From assembly GCA_036000965.1 (NCBI GenBank), contig DASYUT010000161.1, forward strand, positions 1 through 63,134: a DNA stretch of 63,134 nucleotides, given 5' to 3'. Each line of letters begins with the position of its first letter. Within the stretch, counting starts at the first letter, position 1. The translations under genes and the position numbers were made by a program. This document shows, one piece after another, positions 25,116-33,152 of this stretch. Source of the DNA: Actinomycetes bacterium (GTDB lineage: Bacteria; Actinomycetota; CALGFH01). The notes below the pieces were generated by a model. That model had not been told where the DNA came from. It saw nothing but the letters and a program-made list of their open reading frames with translations, and did no database searches.

Positions 25116-26129
25116 ATGAGCGGTAGCCACAGCCACGCCCCTGTGCCGGTCGCCGGATCGCGCGAGGGCGAGGACGAAGGGGCGCGGGCGGTCGCCCGGG
25201 CCGCCCTCGCCCTCGCGCTGACCGCCGCGGTGGAGCTTGCGTTCGTGGCCGCGAGCGGGTCGGTCGCGCTGCTCGCCGACGGGCTCCACAACCTGGGCGA
25301 CGTGTTCACCACCGTCACCCTGCTGATCGCCTTCCGGGTCGGGCGCAGGCAGCCCGACCGCCGCTACACGTTCGGCCTGGCCCGGGCCGAGGACGTGGCC
25401 GGCGTGCTGGTGGTGCTGGCGATCGCCGCCTCGGCCGGCGTGGCGCTGGCCGAGTCGCTGGCCAAGCTGGCCGGTCCGGTCGCCCCGCTGCGCAACCCCG
25501 GCTGGGCCCTGGCCGCCGCGCTGGTCGGCATGGCCGGCAACGAGGCCGTGGCCCAGTACAAGATCCGGGTCGGCCGGCGCATCAACTCGGTGCCGCTCGA
25601 GGCCGACGGCCGCCACTCGCGTGTCGACGGCCTGGCCAGCCTGGCCGCCGCGGTCGGCATCGCCGGGGCCTGGGCCGGCTGGCCCACGGCCGACCCGCTG
25701 GCCGGGCTGCTGCTCTCGGCGGTGATCGCCTGGGTGCTGGTCGGTACCGTCCGGGACGTCCTGGCCAGGCTGATGGACCGGGTCGACCCCGAGGTCATCG
25801 ACCGGGTCGAGCAGGCCGCCGGGTCCGTCGAGGGCGTCGAGGCCGCGCATGCGGTGCGGGCGCGCTGGGTGGGCCGCACGCTCCACGTGCTCGTCCACGT
25901 CGGGGTGGACCCCGAGCTGCCGCTGGGGCGCGCCCACGACCTCGCCGAGCGCGTCAGGCACCAGATCTTCCACGCCGTGCCTGGCGTGTCCGAGGTCGAC
26001 GTCCACCTCGACCCGGCCGGGGTCGACGAGCACGCCAGTCACAGCGAGACGCTGCACCACACCCGGCCCGGCCCGGACGGGGCGGACCACGAGCACCACC
26101 GGCACGACCGCGTGCACGACCACGGGTGA
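25116..26129 (+). CDS. Cation diffusion facilitator (CDF) metal transporter
   Basis: 337 aa from ATG 25116 with GGAGGAAGG upstream. Six membrane helices are visible. The two metal-site motifs are in helix 2 (ALLADGLHNLGDVFTTV, HxxxD) and helix 5 (EADGRHSRVDGLASLAA, HxxxD), typical of Zn2+/Cd2+/Mn2+ exporters. The C-terminal cytoplasmic domain has VEGVEAAHAVRARWVGRTLHV. Both termini are rich in His (N-terminal GSHSHAP, C-terminal HEHHRHDRVHDHG), suggesting metal sensing. It exports divalent metal in exchange for protons. Confidence 0.92.
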   Translation: MSGSHSHAPVPVAGSREGEDEGARAVARAALALALTAAVELAFVAASGSVALLADGLHNLGDVFTTVTLLIAFRVGRRQPDRRYTFGLARAEDVAGVLVVLAIAASAGVALAESLAKLAGPVAPLRNPGWALAAALVGMAGNEAVAQYKIRVGRRINSVPLEADGRHSRVDGLASLAAAVGIAGAWAGWPTADPLAGLLLSAVIAWVLVGTVRDVLARLMDRVDPEVIDRVEQAAGSVEGVEAAHAVRARWVGRTLHVLVHVGVDPELPLGRAHDLAERVRHQIFHAVPGVSEVDVHLDPAGVDEHASHSETLHHTRPGPDGADHEHHRHDRVHDHG

Positions 26130-26196
26130 GGCCCGGTGCCGGCACCGGAGCCGCCCGGCTCCCGGGTGAGGACCGCGACGAGGAGGGGGTGGGCAG

Positions 26197-26577
26197 GTGC
26201 TGACCGAGGTGGTGGTGAAGCTCGAGGACCGGCCGGGGACGCTTGCCACGCTGGGCGAGCTGCTCGGCGGGCGCGGCGTCGACATCCGGGCCGTCGCGGT
26301 GCTCGCCGTGCCGGGTGGCGGCGCCCTCGCCCACCTGGTGGTGGAGCCCGCCGACGTGGCCGTGCGGGCATTGCGCGAGGCCGGCATGCCCCCCGAGCGG
26401 GTCCGCGAGGTCCTGGTGGTGACGCTCGAGGACGAGCCGGGCGCGCTTGGCCGCTACTGCCGGCGGCTGGCCGACGCCGGGATCAACCTCGAGGCGGTCT
26501 ACCTGGCCGGCGAGAAGAACGGCTCCAAGCAGCTCGTGCTCGCGGTGAGCGACCTGGACACGGCCCGCCGGCTGTAG
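26197..26577 (+). CDS. Tandem ACT-domain protein
   Basis: 126 aa from GTG 26197 after GGAGGGGGTGGG. Two ACT-like units are visible: EDRPGTLATLGELLGGRGVD near the N-terminus and EDEPGALGRYCRRLADAGIN in the second half. The D-x-PG-L signature is the ligand loop. No catalytic domain is attached. Stand-alone ACT proteins usually bind amino acids and regulate partner enzymes. It is 67 bp behind the CDF transporter and convergent with the next gene. Confidence 0.85.
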   Translation: MLTEVVVKLEDRPGTLATLGELLGGRGVDIRAVAVLAVPGGGALAHLVVEPADVAVRALREAGMPPERVREVLVVTLEDEPGALGRYCRRLADAGINLEAVYLAGEKNGSKQLVLAVSDLDTARRL

Positions 26578-26585
26578 CGGCCGGC

Positions 26586-27074
26586 TCAAGGCAGGCCGTG
26601 GCGGGACCGGAACGCGGCGGCGTCCAGGGCGGCCGCGTCGCGGCGAAGCTCGTCCAGCCGGCGCCGCGCGTCGGCCTCGCTGTCGAACGGCTCGCTGAGA
26701 ACGACCGCGCCGTCGTCCCGGTGCACCAGCCTGACCCGCCAGGCCGTGCGGCCGGCACGAGAGAGCAACACCGCGTAGGCGGCCCCGGCCGTCTCCGGGC
26801 CGGCCGCACGGGGCGCCGGTCGCTGCTTGACGGCGACCACGACCCGGTCGGCCACGCCCGGGGGCACCGAGTACTCGCGGAAGTTGATGCGCACGTGGAG
26901 CCACCCGCCACCTGACGCCTCGACGACGTAGACCGCGGCTCCCCGCCGCAGCGGCGACTCGGGCGCGGGCCGGTGGTGGGGCGCGAAGCGCAGCTCCACG
27001 ATCGTCCCCTCGGCGCCCGCCGCCAGCTCGGCGAGCAGGCAGCGCTCGGGGCCTGCGTCGGGGCCTGCGGCCAC
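26586..27074 (-). CDS. Hypothetical protein (162 aa)
   Basis: 162 aa from GTG 27074 with GGAGGAGCC upstream. It appears to have two parts: an N-terminal beta-rich region (EGTIVELRFAPHHRP, GAAVYVVEASGGGWLHVRIN) and a C-terminal alpha/beta segment (AYAVLLSRAGRTAWRVRLVH, DGAVVLSEPFDSEADARRRL). No signal peptide, Cys pattern or known motif is seen. It lies 15 bp downstream of the 91-aa protein gene on the same strand, probably in one unit. Confidence 0.6.
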   Translation of the reverse strand: MAAGPDAGPERCLLAELAAGAEGTIVELRFAPHHRPAPESPLRRGAAVYVVEASGGGWLHVRINFREYSVPPGVADRVVVAVKQRPAPRAAGPETAGAAYAVLLSRAGRTAWRVRLVHRDDGAVVLSEPFDSEADARRRLDELRRDAAALDAAAFRSRHGLP

Positions 27075-27089
27075 GGCTCCTCCGGCGCC

Positions 27090-27365
27090 TCAGAGGGCCC
27101 AGAACCGGCACGTCAGCGGTCGGGCCAGGAGACCTTCCAGCGGCGAGGCGGCGACCTTGCCGTACAGCGGGTCCAGGGCGGCGGCGGTGCTCATGGCGTC
27201 CCAGCAGCTCACCGCGAGCAGGTCGGGCCCCTCGCGCAGGAGGACCCCGCCCTGGAAGCCGGGCCTGGCCCGCTCGAAGGGCCCGATCTCGGAGGTCCAC
27301 AGCGCGGCCATGGCCAGCGCCTCGCGCTCCGAGTGGGCGGTCGCGCGCAGCACCCGAGCGATCAC
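27090..27365 (-). CDS. ABM-like (dimeric alpha/beta-barrel) small protein
   Basis: 91 aa from GTG 27365; GAGGTGGACG precedes it. The pattern of a first strand (MIARVLRATAHSEREALAMA), GFQGGVLLREGPDLLAVSCWD and a C-terminal strand resembles the antibiotic-biosynthesis-monooxygenase/EthD type ferredoxin-like dimeric barrel. Members include small monooxygenases, but catalytic residues cannot be assigned from this sequence. The assignment rests on pattern and length only. Confidence 0.5.
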   Translation of the reverse strand: MIARVLRATAHSEREALAMAALWTSEIGPFERARPGFQGGVLLREGPDLLAVSCWDAMSTAAALDPLYGKVAASPLEGLLARPLTCRFWAL

Positions 27366-27522
27366 CGTCCACCTCGCCCCTCACCCGCCCGCAGCCACCC
27401 TCCGTGGCCGTCCCACGCTAGCTATCGACCCCAGGGGACCATCCGCTCACCCACCCTCAGGATGGCCCTCGCATAGTCAGAAATAGCTAGATCCGAGCCT
27501 GGTGACGGCACCCCGCCGGATT

Positions 27523-27546
27523 CCCGTGAGCGGGCCTGCTCACGGG
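27523..27546. promoter_or_regulatory. 9-bp hairpin in the MgtC leader
   Basis: CCCGTGAGC (27523-27531) and GCTCACGGG (27538-27546) form a perfect stem around GGGCCT, 34 bp before the MgtC-family start. A second, longer-range inverted repeat (CTAGCTAT at 27418, ATAGCTAG at 27483) lies upstream. It could be a leader structure. It is too short for a Mg2+ M-box riboswitch. Confidence 0.4.
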
Positions 27547-27580
27547 GGTAGCATCCGGTGGCCGACTCCTGGAGCCCATC

Positions 27581-28228
27581 ATGCCGACCGATCTCGAGCT
27601 GCTCGCCCGCCTGGCCCTGGCGGCCGTGCTCGGGGGGGCCGTCGGCGCCGAGCGCGAGCTCTCCGACCAGCCGGCCGGCCTGCGCACCCACATGCTGCTC
27701 ACCATCGGAGCCTGCCTGTTCACGCTCGTCTCCGCATACGGCTTCGAAGGGCCGGGGGACCCGGCCCGGATCGCCGCCCAGATCGTCACCGGCATCGGCT
27801 TCCTGGGCGGCGGGGCCATCCTGCGTCACGGGGCCTCCATCCGCGGGCTCACCACCGCGGCCAGCATCTGGGCCTCGGCCGCCCTCGGCGTCGCCGTCGG
27901 CGCCGGGCGCTACGTGCTCGCGCTCGGCGCGACCGTGCTCGTGCTGGCCACCCTGGTCGGGCTGCGCGCGTTCCGCAACGTGCTGCGCCATCGTGCCAGC
28001 AGCCGTGAGGAGTTCAGCCTGCTCGTCGGCCCTGGCTTCTCCGCCAGCAAGCTCACCGACCTCGCCCACAAGGAGAAGATCGGGCTCCGTGGCCTGGAAC
28101 GCACCCAGAACGGCGACGGCGGCCGCGTCCAAGTGGTCGTCAAGCTGCCACCCCGCTACGACGCCGAGCGGTTCCTGGAGGCCCTCACCGAGCTCGAGGG
28201 TGTCCGCGAGGTCGAGTGGGAGCGCTGA
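27581..28228 (+). CDS. MgtC/SapB family membrane protein
   Basis: 215 aa from ATG 27581. Four to five helices are visible. The family signature is AVGAERELSDQPAGLRTHML followed by LLTIGACLFTLVS and IVTGIGFLGGGAILRHGASI, then RGLTTAASIWASAALGVAVG. The C-terminal 70 residues form a cytoplasmic ACT-like domain. MgtC proteins help survival in low Mg2+, often by restraining the F-type ATPase, but many are of unknown function. The gene is separated from its neighbours by a 215-bp gap with hairpins. Confidence 0.9.
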   Translation: MPTDLELLARLALAAVLGGAVGAERELSDQPAGLRTHMLLTIGACLFTLVSAYGFEGPGDPARIAAQIVTGIGFLGGGAILRHGASIRGLTTAASIWASAALGVAVGAGRYVLALGATVLVLATLVGLRAFRNVLRHRASSREEFSLLVGPGFSASKLTDLAHKEKIGLRGLERTQNGDGGRVQVVVKLPPRYDAERFLEALTELEGVREVEWER

Positions 28229-28252
28229 CCGCACCAGGTTGCCGCGGGTCCC

Positions 28253-28741
28253 TCAGGGCGTCGCGGCGCGCACGTCGACGTAGAGGTCGCCCCGGGTGAG
28301 CCGGGCCGGGACCCGGCGCAGGGCTGGCGCCCCCGCCCGCCTCGGGGTGCCGTCAGCATCCCACGCCTCGTCCTGGCAGGAGCGGGCAAAGCCGGCCGAG
28401 CCCGCGGCCGCGGTCACCGGGCAGGGCCCTGGCTCGGCCAGGAACGCCTGCAGCAGCCCGCCCCTGCGGTCGACCACCACCACCAGCCCCGCGCCCGCCG
28501 GAACCTCGGCGACCGACCCCTCCGGGACCGCGGCCACCGCGGCCACCCGCACCCAGGGCGCGCCGGGACGGCCTCCCTGCAGCAGGAACAAGCTCCCGGC
28601 GACCAGGATGACGAGCGCGAACACGCTCGCCGCGAGCAGCCAGGCCAGGCCGAGCTGGGTGCGCAGGATGAGCTTGCGGGCCTTGGCCGCCCGGGGCGGG
28701 AGGTAGGCGGTGCGCGGGGTCTCGGGATGCTGGTCGGGCAT
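28253..28741 (-). CDS. Membrane-anchored Rieske-like protein lacking the histidine ligands
   Basis: 162 aa from ATG 28741. One membrane helix (about 28-54) follows a basic N-terminus. The rest has the layout of a Rieske domain: WVRVAAVAAVPEGSVAEV, GLVVVVDRRGGLLQAFLAE, C107 in GPCPVTAAAG, C122 in RSCQDEAWDADG, then GAPALRRVPARL and GDLYVDV. In a true Rieske protein the boxes are CPH and CxxH; here they read CPV and CQDE, so the two His ligands are missing and no [2Fe-2S] cluster would be expected. It is a divergent Rieske-fold protein with unknown role, convergent with the MgtC gene. Confidence 0.6.
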   Translation of the reverse strand: MPDQHPETPRTAYLPPRAAKARKLILRTQLGLAWLLAASVFALVILVAGSLFLLQGGRPGAPWVRVAAVAAVPEGSVAEVPAGAGLVVVVDRRGGLLQAFLAEPGPCPVTAAAGSAGFARSCQDEAWDADGTPRRAGAPALRRVPARLTRGDLYVDVRAATP

Positions 28742-28977
28742 GGACGGTCGGGCTCCTCGGCGGGTTGGGGACGGTTGCCTCACGGGTAGTATCTTCCCGG
28801 CACGGTCGGGCCACAGGGTAGGCTGCCTCGGCGGCGCCCTGCCGCGCGGCCGGCCGGCACCACCGGGGCGGGGCGGAGCCCAGGGCCCAGCCTACGGAGT
28901 GCCAAGGGGCCCGGCAGCAACGCGGCGCCGGACCTTGTACGGAGTGTGAAGGGTCGCGAGCGAAAGGACGGCGTGCC

Positions 28978-29382
28978 GTGGCGCAGGGACGCATCCGGGT
29001 CGTGGTGGCCAAGCCGGGGCTGGACGGGCACGACCGCGGCGTCAAGGTGGTCGCCCGCGCCCTGCGCGACGCCGGCTTCGAGGTCATCTACGCCGGCCTG
29101 CACCAGACCCCGGAGCAGATCGTGGCCGCCGCCATCCAGGAGGACGCCGACGCGGTGGGCCTGTCGATCCTGTCCGGTGCCCACATGACCCTGTTTCCCC
29201 GCGTGATCGAGCTCCTGCACGAGCGGGGCGCCGGCGACATGCTGGTCTTCGGGGGCGGCATCATCCCCCAGGAGGACATCGTCGCCCTCAAGGAGCAGGG
29301 CGTTTCGGAGATCTTCACCCCTGGAACCCCGACCCGGAAGATCGTCGACTGGCTGCGGGCGGCGGTGGACCCGGCCGCCTGA
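28978..29382 (+). CDS. Cobalamin-binding protein (methylmalonyl-CoA mutase C-terminal domain, stand-alone)
   Basis: 134 aa from GTG 28978 with AAAGGA upstream. The B12-binding motif DxHxxG appears as [18 protein letters not shown], where His is the lower axial ligand. [20 protein letters not shown] and [15 protein letters not shown] follow, then [14 protein letters not shown]. This is the 130-aa C-terminal domain of methylmalonyl-CoA mutase encoded alone. It must combine with a catalytic subunit encoded elsewhere to interconvert methylmalonyl-CoA and succinyl-CoA. Its place before sucCD fits, since succinyl-CoA is the shared metabolite. Confidence 0.92.
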   Translation: MAQGRIRVVVAKPGLDGHDRGVKVVARALRDAGFEVIYAGLHQTPEQIVAAAIQEDADAVGLSILSGAHMTLFPRVIELLHERGAGDMLVFGGGIIPQEDIVALKEQGVSEIFTPGTPTRKIVDWLRAAVDPAA

Positions 29383-29453
29383 CCGTTCCCCCGAGCTGCG
29401 GCGGTCCTGTTCGCCCGCGCTGCGCGGACGGGCCGCAGACGAGGAGTGCTGCG

Positions 29454-30620
29454 ATGGACCTGTTCGAGCATCAGGCGAAGGAGCTGTTCGCCAAGCACGG
29501 CGTCGCCGTCCCCAGGGGCGGGGTCGCCTGGTCGCCCGAGGAGGCCGAGGCGGTAGCCGCCGAGCTGGGCGGGACGGTCGTGGTCAAGGCCCAGGTCCAG
29601 ATCGGCGGCCGCGGCAAGGCGGGCGGCATCCAGCTCGCCAAGGACCCGGCCGAGGCCAGGGCCCAGGCCGAGCGCATCATCGGCATGGACATCCGCGGCC
29701 ACACCGTCCGCCGGGTGCTCGTCGAGGAGGCGTCCGACATCGCCAACGAGTACTACCTGGCGGTCCTGCACGACCGGGCCAGCAAGGGCTACCTGGCGAT
29801 GGCCTCGGCCGAGGGCGGGATGGACATCGAGGAGGTCGCCGCCACCAAGCCCGGCGCGATCGTCAAGGTCGGCGTCAACCCGCTCATCGGGCTGCGCCCC
29901 TACCACGTCAACCAGCTCCTCTACGGGGCAGGGTTCCCGCCCGGGACCCACAAGGGCGCGGCCGCGATCGTCACCAGGCTGTACGAGGTGCTCACCGCCG
30001 AGGACGCCATGCTGGTCGAGGTGAACCCGCTCGTGGTCACCACCGACGGTCAGGTCAAGGCCCTGGACGGCAAGGTGTCGCTGGACGACTCCTCGCTGTT
30101 CCGCCACCCCGAGCTCGAGGAGATGCGCGACACCTTCGCGGTCGACCCGCAGGAGCAGGCGGCCAAGGACAAGGGCCTCAACTACATCAAGCTGGACGGC
30201 TGGGTCGGCATCATCGGCAACGGCGCCGGCCTGGTCATGTCCACCCTCGACGTGGTCGCGCAGGCGGGCGGCAAGGCCGCCAACTTCCTCGACGTCGGCG
30301 GGGGCGCGTCGGCCGAGACCATGGCGGCCGGGCTCGAGGTCATCCTGTCCGACGACAAGGTCCGCAGCGTGTTCGTGAACATCTTCGGCGGCATCACCCG
30401 CGGCGACCTGGTCGCCCAGGGCATCCTCGACGCGCTCGACCGGCTCGGCGACAAGGTCAAGGTGCCGCTCGTCGTCCGGCTGGACGGCACCAACGCCGAG
30501 GAGGGCCGCCGGCTGCTCGCCGAGTCCCCCTCGGACAAGGTCGTGCCCGCCGCCACCATGCTCGAGGCGGCCGCCAAGGCGGTCGAGCTCGCCGGCCCCC
30601 CTGCCAAGGAAGGTGCGTAG
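29454..30620 (+). CDS. sucC: Succinyl-CoA synthetase beta subunit (ADP/GDP-forming)
   Basis: 388 aa from ATG 29454. The N-terminal ATP-grasp domain begins [17 protein letters not shown] and has [17 protein letters not shown]. The C-terminal CoA-ligase domain shows [18 protein letters not shown] and [18 protein letters not shown]. Length is normal for SucC. It forms the heterodimer with SucD (2 bp downstream) and converts succinyl-CoA to succinate with substrate-level phosphorylation in the TCA cycle. Confidence 0.96.
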   Translation: MDLFEHQAKELFAKHGVAVPRGGVAWSPEEAEAVAAELGGTVVVKAQVQIGGRGKAGGIQLAKDPAEARAQAERIIGMDIRGHTVRRVLVEEASDIANEYYLAVLHDRASKGYLAMASAEGGMDIEEVAATKPGAIVKVGVNPLIGLRPYHVNQLLYGAGFPPGTHKGAAAIVTRLYEVLTAEDAMLVEVNPLVVTTDGQVKALDGKVSLDDSSLFRHPELEEMRDTFAVDPQEQAAKDKGLNYIKLDGWVGIIGNGAGLVMSTLDVVAQAGGKAANFLDVGGGASAETMAAGLEVILSDDKVRSVFVNIFGGITRGDLVAQGILDALDRLGDKVKVPLVVRLDGTNAEEGRRLLAESPSDKVVPAATMLEAAAKAVELAGPPAKEGA

Positions 30621-30622
30621 CC

Positions 30623-31495
30623 ATGGCCATCCTCGTCGACGCCGACACCCGCCTGGTCGTCCAGGGGCTGACCGGGCGCGAGGGCCGCTTCCACGCGCTG
30701 CGCAACCGCGAGTACGGCACCAACCTGGTCGCCGGCGTCACCCCGGGCAAGGCCGGCCAGGACGTCGAGGGCGTCCCCGTGTTCAACACGGTGGCCGCCG
30801 CGGTGGCCGAGACCGGCGCCAACACCTCGCTGATCTTCGTGCCCGCCCGGTTCGCGGTCGACGCCCTCTACGAGGCGGTCGACGCCGGCGTCGGCACCGT
30901 GGTCCTCATCACCGAGAACATCCCGGTCCTCGACATGACCCGCGCTTACAACTACGTCCGGGCCAAGGGCGTCGCCCTGGTCGGCCCGAACTGCCCGGGG
31001 GTGATCTCGCCCGGCAAGGCCAACGTCGGCATCATCCCGGGCGAGATCACCCACCCGGGCCCGGTCGGGCTCGTCTCCCGCTCGGGCACGCTCACCTACC
31101 AGGTCATGTACGAGATGGCCGAGGCCGGGGTGGGGCAGACCACCGCGGTCGGCATCGGCGGCGACCCGGTGGTCGGCTCGAGCTTCATCGACGTGCTGGC
31201 CCGCTTCGAGGCCGACCCGGAGACCGAGGCGGTGGTGATGATCGGCGAGATCGGCGGCGACGAGGAGGAGCAGGCGGCCCGGTTCGTGGCCGACAGCATG
31301 TCCAAGCCGGTCGTCGCCTACATCGCCGGGTTCGAGGCGCCCCCGGGCAAGCGCATGGGCCACGCCGGCGCGATCATCTCCGGGTCCAGCGGCACCGCCA
31401 AGGCCAAGGCCGAGGCGCTGGAGGCCGCCGGCGTCCAGGTCGGCCGCAACCCGACCGAGGCCGCCGAGCTGGCCGTGGCCAGGGTCAAGGGCTGA
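30623..31495 (+). CDS. sucD: Succinyl-CoA synthetase alpha subunit
   Basis: 290 aa from ATG 30623. The CoA-binding domain contains [20 protein letters not shown] and [14 protein letters not shown]; the ligase domain has [20 protein letters not shown] and [19 protein letters not shown]. The phosphorylated His lies in [20 protein letters not shown]. It is coupled to sucC with a 2-bp gap. Its last 27 bp, including the stop, are duplicated immediately downstream (31496-31522). Confidence 0.96.
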   Translation: MAILVDADTRLVVQGLTGREGRFHALRNREYGTNLVAGVTPGKAGQDVEGVPVFNTVAAAVAETGANTSLIFVPARFAVDALYEAVDAGVGTVVLITENIPVLDMTRAYNYVRAKGVALVGPNCPGVISPGKANVGIIPGEITHPGPVGLVSRSGTLTYQVMYEMAEAGVGQTTAVGIGGDPVVGSSFIDVLARFEADPETEAVVMIGEIGGDEEEQAARFVADSMSKPVVAYIAGFEAPPGKRMGHAGAIISGSSGTAKAKAEALEAAGVQVGRNPTEAAELAVARVKG

Positions 31496-31522
31496 CTGGC
31501 CGTGACGAAGGTCAAGGGCTGA
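31469..31522 (+). repeat. Tandem duplication of the sucD 3' end including the stop codon
   Basis: Copy 1 (31469-31495) ends in the sucD stop; copy 2 (31496-31522) differs at three of 27 bases and also ends GTCAAGGGCTGA. Each copy spells L-A-V-x-x-V-K-G-stop. Confidence 0.92.
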
Positions 31523-31678
31523 GCGGACCGCCACCCTTGACCACCGTCAGGCTGCTCGGCACCCGGGGACTCTGACCGGTTCTGCGCCAGCGCCCGGGCT
31601 GACGGGGGTTGATCGCCGTGGGACGATAGACCTGGAAGGGCCAGATCCGTACCGACCGCCTCCGCGCCGAGCTCGCCT

Positions 31679-33004
31679 ATGCGCCTACCGCAACCGCGTC
31701 GCCTCGTTCCTCTCGTCCGGGCCCTGAGCGCCTGGCTGCTCGTGCTCCTCGCATCCGTGGCCGTGCTGCCCGGGTTCGTGCCCGGCGCCGCCGCGGACCC
31801 GGCCCGGAGCGCGGCTCCCCTGGTCGCCGTGGCCACGTTCGCCGGGGACCAGGGCGGCGCCGCGGAGGACGAGGCCCGCGACCGCCGGGCCTGGCTGAGC
31901 GGGCGGGAGGCGTCGGGCCGGGCGGCCGCCGACCAGGCCGCCGCGGAGCGGGTCGCCCGCGGGTCCGGGGTCACGGCGGCGACGCCAGCAGCATGGGTCG
32001 TGCCCGCCGGGGCCGACCAGACCATCCCGCCGCTCACCCTGCGCGCCTACCGCACCGCGGCGGCCTGGGCCTCGGGCTACGACCCGGGCTGCCGGCTGTC
32101 GTGGAGCGTCCTGGCCGGGATCGGTCGCATCGAGTCCAACCACGGCCGCCACGCCGGCGCGGCGGCGCGGTTCAGCCAGGGTGGCGACGTGACCCCGCCG
32201 ATCCTCGGTCCCGCCCTGGACGGCCGGGGCGGCTTCGCCGCGATCGCCGACTCCGACGGGGGCCGCCTGGACGGCGACCGGGTATGGGACCGCGCGGTCG
32301 GCCCGATGCAGTTCCTGCCCTCGACCTGGCGGTCGCTCGGGCGCGACGGCAACGGCGACCAGGTCGCCAACCCCGGGAACTTGTTCGACGCCGCGGTCAG
32401 CGCGGCCGCCTACCTCTGCCTGAGCGGCGCCGGCGACCTGTCCGACCCGGCCCGGCTCCGCCAGGCCGTCTACGGCTACAACCACTCCTGGTCCTACGTG
32501 GACAGCGTGCTCGGCTGGGCCACGTTCTACGCGCAGCGGATCAGCGGCGGGCCGGGGGTCCTGCCCCCGCTGCCGCCGACCACCACGGCGTCGACCACCA
32601 CGGCGTCGACCACCACGGCGCCGACCACGCCGGCCTCCACCACCACCGGCCCGGCCACCACGCTCGCACCGACGACGACACGCCCGGCCACCACGGTCCC
32701 GCCCGCGACCACCGGGCCGCCCGCGACCACCGGGCCGCCGTCGACCACCGGGCCGCCGTCGACCACGACGCCGAGGACCACCGGCACGACCGCGCCGCCT
32801 TCGACCACGACGCCAGCGACGACGACCACCCGGGCGCCGACCACGACGGCGCCGTGCGCACCGCCGCCGACCACGACGAGCCTGCCGCCGGGCTCGACCA
32901 CCACCACGACGACCACGACCATGCTGCCGCCCGGCTCGACCACCACCACGACGACGCTGCCGCCCTGCCCGACCTCCACGACGGTCGGCACGAGCCGCCC
33001 GTAG
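31679..33004 (+). CDS. Secreted lytic transglycosylase with a Thr/Pro-rich tail
   Basis: 441 aa from ATG 31679. A signal peptide (about 1-40) includes SAWLLVLLASVAVLPG. A helical region precedes the lysozyme-like domain: WSVLAGIGRIESNHGRHAG with catalytic Glu152, VGPMQFLPSTWRSLGRDGN, AVSAAAYLCLSG and LRQAVYGYNHSWSYVDSVL. This fits a family GH23-type or MltB-like murein lytic transglycosylase. The last about 145 residues are a low-complexity tail of TTT, PP and TTGPP units, probably a cell-wall-spanning or glycosylated stalk. It cleaves peptidoglycan outside the membrane. Confidence 0.88.
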   Translation: MRLPQPRRLVPLVRALSAWLLVLLASVAVLPGFVPGAAADPARSAAPLVAVATFAGDQGGAAEDEARDRRAWLSGREASGRAAADQAAAERVARGSGVTAATPAAWVVPAGADQTIPPLTLRAYRTAAAWASGYDPGCRLSWSVLAGIGRIESNHGRHAGAAARFSQGGDVTPPILGPALDGRGGFAAIADSDGGRLDGDRVWDRAVGPMQFLPSTWRSLGRDGNGDQVANPGNLFDAAVSAAAYLCLSGAGDLSDPARLRQAVYGYNHSWSYVDSVLGWATFYAQRISGGPGVLPPLPPTTTASTTTASTTTAPTTPASTTTGPATTLAPTTTRPATTVPPATTGPPATTGPPSTTGPPSTTTPRTTGTTAPPSTTTPATTTTRAPTTTAPCAPPPTTTSLPPGSTTTTTTTTMLPPGSTTTTTTLPPCPTSTTVGTSRP

Positions 33005-33152
33005 CCCGTAGCCGGCGGAAGACATACCGGCAAGACCGACCCCGCAGCCCCGCGTCCGGTGACCTGCTGGCGGATGCTGCTGTCCGGCGGTGTGGTGCAG
33101 GGTGCCGTCGAGGACGCGGCTCCTTGGGCATGGCTTGCCCTCCGAGAGGATG

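Noticed and set aside
27523-27546. Mg2+ riboswitch before the MgtC gene
   Set aside because: Only a 9-bp hairpin is visible; the M-box is far longer and its conserved loops are absent.
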